Shown here: positions 56,496-64,000 of the stretch, one piece after another
How positions within the stretch are numbered: the first letter of the stretch is position 1
Layout: every line of letters starts with the position of its first letter
Assembly (NCBI GenBank): GCA_030068075.1
Contig: CM057841.1
Coordinates: 38,295,030 to 38,359,029, forward strand
Source: Paguma larvata
Taxonomy: Eukaryota > Chordata > Mammalia > Carnivora > Viverridae
Reading direction: 5' to 3'
Length of the DNA: 64,000 nucleotides
The notes under the pieces: model-generated
Databases searched by the model: none
The model's input: only the letters and a program-made list of their open reading frames with translations
Told to the model about the DNA's origin: nothing
Made by a program: the position numbers and the translations under genes

Positions 56496-57274
56496 TACTG
56501 TTGTCTTAATGAAGCAGGTAGTTTCCTACAGAGAAATAAAAAGTGCGTATCCCTGAGAGCAAAGAGGGTGCTCACAAAATGTGTCTCCAGTTCAAAGCGT
56601 TACATGTATTCTGTACGGAAGATATAATGGGTGGCTTAAAGGATAATACTGAAAAGTCACTTATGACTGAGATGATCATGAGAATAAATTCATGAGGCTT
56701 TCAAACTGTTTTCGTAACACTGAATGTTGTAAACAACGTATTACACTGAAGCTACATGAAAGAGATAATGTGCTCGGAAGTACAGAGGTGGACCCAGATC
56801 TCAAATGACTGGGATTACCTCACCGTGGCTCCCAACGCAGCTTCTAGGAATGCCAAATCTCTGTATGTCACAGTTAGAAAGCCACCCGCGTAACCCAATA
56901 GCCTTTGTTACTGGTGAGGAAACTGAGGCTTGGAGAGCCGAAGCAGCTTGTGAGTATGTTAGTGACAGGAAAAGATGGTGTTCATAAATATTTCGATGCG
57001 AATGCAGCAAAATGTAGAACTGGGGAAAATTTCTAGGTGAATGGATTTTAATTAATTTCAATATTTAAAGACAAACTGTCAAGAAGAAAAAATAAAGTAA
57101 TACTTTTGCATGCCTGTGTCTTTTTGAATTTTATTCAGCTGGGGAATTACTGGACATGTTCAGACAACTATTTAATTTATCATTTCCTATTTTTCAGGGA
57201 ATATAAGAGATACAGCAAATGTGTCATTCATAAATGAAAACATTTTGGAGTGATAAAGGGTCCTGCTTCATATA
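56496..57274. other. Unique intergenic DNA
   Basis: Opposite-strand frames (56801-57061 minus, 56805-56987 plus) overlap and are not supported. 'actggtgaggaaactgaggc' at 56910-56929 resembles a MIR core but the flanks do not. Confidence 0.4.
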
Positions 57275-57530
57275 CCACCCCTAACATGTTGAACAATGTA
57301 CTTAACTTTTTGAGACCGACATTTCTATCTTTAAAGCAGAGGTAATAATGATACTTGGCTCCTTGAGTTACGATACTTATCCAGTAATATAACACATGGA
57401 GTGCCTATATATGAAAATGGCAATCAGGAGACATGGATTCTAGCTATGGACCTGACACTTACTTGCTATGCTACCTTGGACAGGTCACGGCATTTCTCCA
57501 GTCCTACATTTGTAAACCCAGAAAAGAATC
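57275..57530 (-). mobile_element. MIR-like fragments, antisense, two pieces
   Basis: 57298-57390 ('cttaactttttgagaccgac', 'gcagaggtaataatgatact') and 57425-57520 ('gacacttacttgctatgcta' + 'ccttggacaggtcac') both follow the antisense MIR order (acttactagctgtgtgaccttgggc...cctcatctgtaaaatgggg). The repeated landmark means two copies. Confidence 0.55.
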
Positions 57531-59927
57531 CCAGTCATTGTTTCCTCCAGGGCACAATAAACAAATAAGGTGCTTTGACATTTCATGAACTTCTACCAGG
57601 TAAAAAAAAAAAATAGCATCCATTCTACTTTTAAAAGTGTCCTTTGGTCAGGTGCTTCAGTGGAAAGCCTTCTGATTATTAAAAAGAAATTAACGACTTA
57701 TTGCAAATTGATGGAAAAATTAAGTCCCCTTCTCCTACAGTATGAAATATATGACTCTTAAAATCAACACTGCATCAGTGTTTTCACTATTTAGCATATC
57801 AATAAGTTTAACAGTCAATTCTGTATTTATAAAGAAATATAATGCAAAATCTGAAAGAGACCTTTACTGACATTTTGCAGCTTCATTCTTTGATGGCAAA
57901 GATCAAAGATTTAAAGAAGACAATGGGGAAATCTGAACAGAATATAAGCCCAGTTGGACTGAACTCATTCATAGTTTGGTGACCATGACCACTTCTTATG
58001 CTGAGTCCAGGGAAAGGAGTCAAGAAAGAAAAAGTGGAGATGGTCTAGTTAGACTTTTCAGTTGTTCACATCAATCTTAAAGTCAGTTTCTTCTTCGCTC
58101 ATAGTGAGAGTATTTACAGATGCATAATAGGAACCCTGCAGATATACAGGGCATAATACTGCAAGCCAAGTCCAGGAAGGTTCTAGGTCAGACACCAAAA
58201 CCACAACGGGATAAAAGAAATAATGAGAACTGAATTAAGGTCAATCTATCAGTACTAATATTAAACTGCACTTTGCTCAGATCATTTATTTGTTACTGCA
58301 TCCTTTCTTTTTCACTAATAATTTTTTTCTACAAAGTTTGCTTATAAATACAAGGCCTTAAAGGGCGTAAATATTGAATACTCTTATCTATCAAAAAAAA
58401 AAATCCAAGCTTTAGCTTGTGGCTTCATATTTTACATTCTGACCCTGAGAGGCTTCACACTAAAATACAAGGAGAAAGGTGTAGAGACCTGAAAAGCCCT
58501 TTGAACACGCACTGGTATTACCAAGTCCACCATGAACTCATCTGTTGCTCAATGTCATCTCGTGTTCCTAAGTGCCATGTAGGACAATTCTGTGTTGGAA
58601 GATGAAACACTGTCAATGGCAACCATTAAAACAACAACAACAACAACGACAACGACAACAACAAAACAGCAAAGCTCATTTAATTCCTTTATATGTTGGC
58701 ATTGTCTTCATAGACTTTTTTCCCCTGTCTGCTAAAATGGGCATCTGTTCAATCTACCTCAGAGTATGCTGAAAGATTATAATTAGATAATATATATACA
58801 AATACTATGAAAAGGCTAAGATGTGACTTTAAAAAATACCTTTGTCATAATGACTATTTTTTAAAATTTCCTATCTATAGTATCTCTTTAAAAGTATCAT
58901 CTAGAGGTGATTATTTTGTGACCAATGATGAAACAGTCATCTCTGTAGGTCAACTCACAAACTTTCTCTTGGCCGAAATTCCACTGATATTTCTGCAGGT
59001 GTGACTTTCTGCTGTTACTACTCTGCACCCCAAAGACTAGGCACTAGATCTGTGTTTTCTCTCAACTATCATGGTCATAGCCTGAAATTCATGAATAGAT
59101 TTCTTCACCTCCCTCAATTTCAAAGCTTCTACTTTCTATTCTGCCTCATCTTTAAAGTGTTTTGCTTTTTTATTTTTGGCTTTTGTTTTGTTTTTGATGT
59201 TAATACAGCAATGAACCCAAGTACAGAAAGATATTTCACAAACAGAGAATATCCATAAACACTGCCTCACACCTTTATAGCTTGCTGATTGACTTACCAA
59301 TAAATGATTCTTGTTTTAAAATATAGTACTTTAATTTTAAAGTAAATTCTTCTTGTTCGCCTTCAGATATCTATAGGTCCTTTTTTTTGTAGAATTTGAC
59401 TCGCTGGCATGATTACCATTCCCCAATTACCTGTCCCTCTCAATTCTGATCTCTGTCCTGGCTAATAGGTTGGCTCTTCTCCTGGCAATTCTCTCCTGCC
59501 AGCTCTGGCATATTTGGCTTATAGCACCTTAGAGAAGATTTCTTTCTTGGTAACTGGCTTTGCTTCAAAGGAGAGCTGACTGGAGCTAAAATACATTCCC
59601 CCCATTCCACTTTGCTCTGCCACGTACAACTCATCAGGCTAGGTATAGTAAGCCCATGCATAAAATTGCTCCTTTCACATGCAATAATTATCATCAGCCT
59701 CCAAACCCACACATCCTTTCCTTCTTCATGGCCTTAATCAGGCAATTAAAAGCAAAGGTTTGAAGTCACCCACAATAAGTGGCATACTTGGCTTGAATTT
59801 GGGTCAAATAATTTCAACTCCTTAGCCTTTGATTCCGAATAAAGAGAGAGATAATGTAACTCAATACTAAATTTAAATATATGCAAATGACTAGCATTGG
59901 GCAATGTTCAATAAATGGTGACTGTTT
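57531..59927. other. Unique intergenic DNA
   Basis: About 2.4 kb with A runs at 57602-57613 and 58393-58403 and a CAA array at 58629-58665. A 90-codon minus frame (59440-59712) has no recognisable protein. Confidence 0.45.
58629..58665. repeat. (CAA)n with CGA interruptions
   Basis: CAA units with two 'cga' variants (aacgacaacgac). Confidence 0.9.
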
Positions 59928-59981
59928 ATCATCATCATCACCATCATCATCATCATCGTCGTCGTCGTCGTCGTCATCATC
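59928..59981 (+). repeat. (ATC)n-(GTC)6-(ATC)2 microsatellite
   Basis: Four ATC units, one ACC, five ATC units, six exact GTC units (59958-59975), then two ATC units. On the other strand the core is GAC, the same motif as 17036-17065. Confidence 0.96.
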
Positions 59982-60104
59982 TCCTTTCCAAATTCGGAAT
60001 TCTTATTCGATTCAAATGTCAAGCATCTCCAATTCAGGACCAGGTCTGCAGGATTCCACTTGGCTGCAGAGTCCAAAAGGAGAGTATGTGAAGCCCCTAT
60101 CTGT

Positions 60105-60260
60105 AGAGCAGTCCTTCCCAAACATCACTTCATGTTAGAATCACCTAAGGAGATTTTGAGACTTCTCAAGTCCAGGCTAGACTGAGTCTGAGGCACAGAC
60201 ATCAATATAAAGTTCCCTAGGTGATTCCACTCTGCAGCCAAGATTCAGAATTACCATTCT
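60105..60260 (+). mobile_element. MER5A-like hAT MITE
   Basis: Left end 'cagtccttcccaaacatcac', 'gttagaatcacctaagga', and 'gttccctaggtgattccact' match MER5A (cagtggttctcaaact...cagaatcacctgg...ttcccaggtgatgct). The right terminal repeat is lost. Confidence 0.65.
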
Positions 60261-60499
60261 ATACACAGCCAAAGAGAATGTTACCTCTAGATAGAAGGAA
60301 GTTGAGAGAGTTGTCTCACTACTTTCTGAAAGACAGTGATTCGCTTTACGGCAACAGTTTGCTCAGTGTAACAAAGAACAAGGTCGGAGAGTTGACCATC
60401 TGAGAGAAGGAAGAAACTGGGAGAGTATCTGGGAGTGAAGGTTGCTTAAGACTGATTGCGAGTGCCTGAGCCAGATTTGCTCAGCTATGTAATATTCAT

Positions 60500-60660
60500 G
60501 TACCACTGCCAAGTTATTTAATGAGTGTAAACTTCAATTCCCCATTTTTTTAAAGAGAGGATAAATATAGCAATGAGTTCACAAGTGTGTTGTGAAGACT
60601 ACATGAAATAATTAATATATATTAGTTAATATAAGTCATATAGAATGCTTGATGTGTATA
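60500..60660 (-). mobile_element. MIR-like fragment, antisense
   Basis: 'gccaagttatttaatgagtg', 'cccatttttttaaagagagg' + 'ataaatatagcaatgag' and 'gtgttgtgaagactacatga' follow the antisense MIR (aagttacttaacctc...aaaatggggataat...ttgttgtgaggattaaatga). Confidence 0.55.
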
Positions 60661-63109
60661 CATATAGAATGTGTACATTAAAATGTATAATTGTAATATT
60701 ATTAAGAAAGTGGAGGGACAGTTTACCATTGGTCTCCTAATCTTGCTCCTGAGGTCACATGAAAACTGAATAAATGTGTAAAGCTGCAATGTTTAATTAA
60801 TGTTATGAGCTTTTGTTGACCTTGAATCACAAGCTGGCATGTTGGGAAAAAGCATGTTGAAATAACGATTCAGGGTCGAAGGGGTGTGCTTTCCCAGAGT
60901 ATGCCATCCTAGGCTCCACGCAACAATCATTTCTATCAAATTTTCTTCCTGTCATGCCTCTCAAATCACATCCCTTCAGAAACAGAAGGTGTTTAAATCC
61001 AATTAGATGGTCTATGTGGCTGCACCTACACGCCTGTCATTGCAGTAGTTGTGTCAGACTTCCAAGCCACATGATCCTCATCCTTCCTGGGCCCAGAGAC
61101 AGTAAATAACTTGGTCAAGGATAGGCTCTAGTCACTGGCAGATATGACATCTGAGCCCAGGAGGCAATGACCCAAAGTTGTACCCTTCCCAATGTAACAC
61201 AAAGACAGGGTCAGGAGAAAGGACAGTTGGGCTACAAAAATAGAGAGGAGGAGAGGGATGGTGGTAACATCCTCCTCCCTGGCAGCTTCATACTTTTCTT
61301 ATCATCTCTCTTGCACCGCAGTGCCCTCCTGCTCCCTTCCCTAGTTATTCCTCTGGTGTTGGCAGTGCCATTCAATCTCTCTGTCAATGTCTCTCTCTTT
61401 TCTATAAGAGAAAAAGATAAGCACATTTTCAAAAAGGAGCACAAAGGGAGCTTATATATGTTAGTTGAAAATTATTAGAACTCATAGACTCTATTTAAAG
61501 ATTTGGATAAGAGCCTTACACATGGGACTGAAGATAGAAAAGTGGCTTGAAACTGTCTTCTGCACAGCCACTATTTGCATAACCAACAGGACACTGTGTC
61601 AGCTTCGGATGAATTAGATTTTTCACAGAGAAGGTTAAGACAAGAACAAGGGATTATGGTATATTCTAATGAAGCGTTGGACTCAGTGATTCTGCATCAA
61701 TGTAGTTGAATAATTGACTGCTTGTGGGAGTTTAGATGATTTTCCCAATTATATATGCTTTGGAAAAAAACTAGAGTGTATTGGTAGTGATTGCTATACA
61801 GCAATGAGTGAGAAATCGTTCATTAAAGCTGCACATTTTGATAGCTTCTGGCTCTCTGAAGTTTCTGATTTGAAGCTCTAATCACTCCTGCTTATTCTCG
61901 ACCATGAGTAAATTATTTGAGAAGCTTCAGACACATTTTACTCATCATGAAAATGTACACTTTCTTCCCAAATAAAAGGAAAATAAAATATTGCTTTCAA
62001 ATGGTAAAATTAAAAGCTTTAAAATAAAACAATTTGTGCCTGAAACTAGTTATTGGCTCCATCCATGCCGACTAGGGAGAACTTCACAATATAAAACCAA
62101 ACAGAAAGTATCAAATACTCGAGTTTATATTAGATTATGAATAATTAAAATGTGGAAAACACATGTGTTCTACATTCAGGAATTCTGTTACTGTATTGGT
62201 GCTGTCATAAAAACAGAATCTGAATTGTCCAAAATTAGACAACACAAAGAGGTAACTTTTCTAGAAGTGTAAAAATGTATGTGAGTGTATGCGTGTGTGT
62301 GCATGAGAACACATCACCACCACCATGATAATTATCAATATAGTTTAGTGAACGTCATCTAAGGACTTCAGGTGCTTGCGGTTTAAGAACGAATGACACA
62401 GTGCATAACTCTGAAGAACTCACTGTCTTCTCTATTCGGTATTACATTTCCAATTTTGTACCACTGTGAAGATATGCCACGATACAATTCAGAAAGGTTT
62501 GGTTTAGAGCAAATATCTGAGTACATCATCACTCACGGTTAGGATAAGTAATGTTTATAATTAACTATTCAGATAAAATAGTGTAATCTTAGTCAAAACT
62601 TTCAAATAGTAAAAATGAAGAAATTTTACAAATAAAACGTCATCTCATCTTGAAAACTTTTAAGGAATCAGATCAAGTATTTTGTTGTTGCTGTTCCCTC
62701 AACTGGGGCCTGAAAAGTGTAAGTTATTTACCCAAAGTCAAGGTAGGAGCAACATCTTGTTATCAAACTGTCTATTTATCTAAAGCCTTAATATTATCGA
62801 TGTTATATACCAAGCACTCCTTGATGCTTCCACATTTCTGCTGCAGAGAAAGCATTAACGTTTCTTATTCCAATGTTCATTCAAAATGTATTTACTACAA
62901 GACTGCTAGACACTATTCATCACCTACAATAAACTAAGTAGACACAACTCCCTCTCTTGGGTATCTATCCCAGTTATAAGAGACAAAGTGGTATGAGCGA
63001 ACTGCTTTGATAATATGATAGTATTGGGCTTGTTTCCTATAATTATAAATGTTTTCTATCAATTATAAATTTGATTCCCACATACATGTTTTGGGAGGCA
63101 TCACATGAC
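60661..63109. other. Unique intergenic DNA
   Basis: About 2.4 kb without a recognised repeat or gene. A 103-codon frame (61167-61478) overlaps an opposite-strand frame and is unsupported. Confidence 0.45.
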
Positions 63110-63300
63110 TATCCTTGAACTAGAATTCAGATATCCTGGGTTTTCATTCTGGGATTACCACTTACTCTTTGGCTTGGGCCCTGTTCCCCTTTCTGTGAAC
63201 ACTCGGTATCCTTACCAATAATGTAAACAATGCCACCTATCCAGAGCTATCTCAAATTGCCACTGAGAAGATCCAATGAAGAGTAATTCCTCAAAGCACC
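63110..63300 (-). mobile_element. MIR-like fragment, antisense
   Basis: 'gaattcagatatcctgggtt', 'taccacttactctttggctt' + 'gggcc' and 'tgagaagatccaatgaagag' follow the antisense MIR order. Confidence 0.5.
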
Positions 63301-64000
63301 TTTTGACAAGTAAAGCATTACATTATTTGCCTTACATCCTTCCACTTCCTTCTGTGTTTTTAGCTCTCTAATGAAGAGAGGCTTTCTACTTTTGCCCTGT
63401 CTTTTTTCTTCCTTCTTTTTGGCCCCAACCTAATCTAGTGCCAGCCAAAATTACAGAGATTCAGTAAAGCGTTAATGCATCTATCTCATGTTAAATTTTT
63501 TCATGGACATGTATCAATATCTGAAGTGTTATGGGACTCATAATGTTGGTTCCACATCCTCCAGATTGGTAATTTGGCCATTTAAATTTGCTAACCATTA
63601 TGCATTATGCATCAGAGTGCCATGTTACACTTTAGCATCTGCTTTATGACAGAAAAATGAAGGAGGTAGGGCAGAAAAGCCTATTTATAAGAAAAGGTAT
63701 GCTTCAAGAAAAGGTTTCTAAGTATTCATTTTTGTTAAGTTCATATTACCTAGGTTATCCTAATATTATAGTTTAAATTTTTCTATTAATCAGTTTTCAT
63801 CGTTTTGAGTTTTCAAAATAAGAAGGTATTTTGATATACATCTCTAAAGGTTATATTAATCTTAGTTATTAACCTAATGGGCCTTACCAGAAAAGGTCTA
63901 TAAATTACAGCCTATTTTTATATGGATATCATACAAATTTTATCAATTATGTCATATGTTAGGGACTTTGGAATTCCATTTATTAAATATTTCAGTGACA
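63301..64000. other. Unique AT-rich intergenic DNA to window end
   Basis: No recognised feature. Confidence 0.45.

Noticed and set aside
5043..60000. CRISPR-like arrays
   Set aside because: The only regularly spaced repeats are direct microsatellite or dispersed retroposon copies without uniform spacers, and this is vertebrate nuclear DNA.

Overview
This is a gene-free window of mammalian nuclear DNA from a carnivore, most probably the cat family. The diagnostic signal is about 19 copies of a tRNA-derived SINE. Its plus-strand head reads ggcacctgggtggctcag, followed by tRNA A/B-box-like blocks, then a segment reading 'ctgtgctgacagctcagagcctggagcctgcttcag', then a CT-rich stretch and an AATAAA-type tail. 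That layout is the feliform SINEC_Fc type. The DNA is AT-rich and almost every identifiable piece is a retrotransposon, a DNA-transposon remnant or a microsatellite. The longest open frame is 132 codons. No conserved protein, exon chain, RNA gene, CpG island or promoter could be supported, so the window looks like a gene desert or the interior of a very long intron.

Layout. 1-10 kb: SINEs, an antisense L1 5' region (about 1.15-2.39 kb) and three MER5-like hAT fragments in a row (5.7-6.3 kb). 10-20 kb: mostly unique DNA, an LTR-like ancient repeat (14.4-14.85 kb), a SINE, a striking GAAA/GA/GAA/GAC compound microsatellite (16.9-17.07 kb). 20-24 kb: a GGGA tract and a nested cluster in which an old L1 is broken by two SINEs and a class-I solitary LTR. 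24.7-29.2 kb: a local duplication (about 445 bp, 4.06 kb apart); one copy carries a SINE and the other keeps the empty site. 29-34 kb: an antisense LTR-like element, a Tigger-like MITE, an MLT1-type MaLR LTR, MIRs and compound microsatellites. 36.6-38.5 kb: L1 endonuclease-domain region followed directly by a MaLR LTR. 40.3-42.8 kb: an antisense L1 broken by two SINEs and a 245-bp MITE. 43.9-51.7 kb: a second MITE family copy, a young SINE, old antisense L1 DNA, a carnivore L1 3' half with an internal partial duplication and a very young-looking SINE, and a second 245-bp MITE. 52-64 kb: another MaLR LTR, an L1 3' fragment, an L1 3' UTR, scattered MIR/MER5 remnants and an ATC/GTC microsatellite.

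No genes here act together. What the sequence records is an insertion history: mammal-wide MIR/L2/MER5/MLT1 first, then old L1s and Tigger-like MITEs, then ERV LTRs and carnivore L1, then feliform SINEs. Repeat-family names come from remembered consensus patterns without a database search. Superfamily and orientation are firmer than subfamily names. No previously undescribed functional system was found; the most informative structures are the paralogous filled/empty SINE site, the L1 internal duplication and the two CpG-bearing GAC microsatellites.
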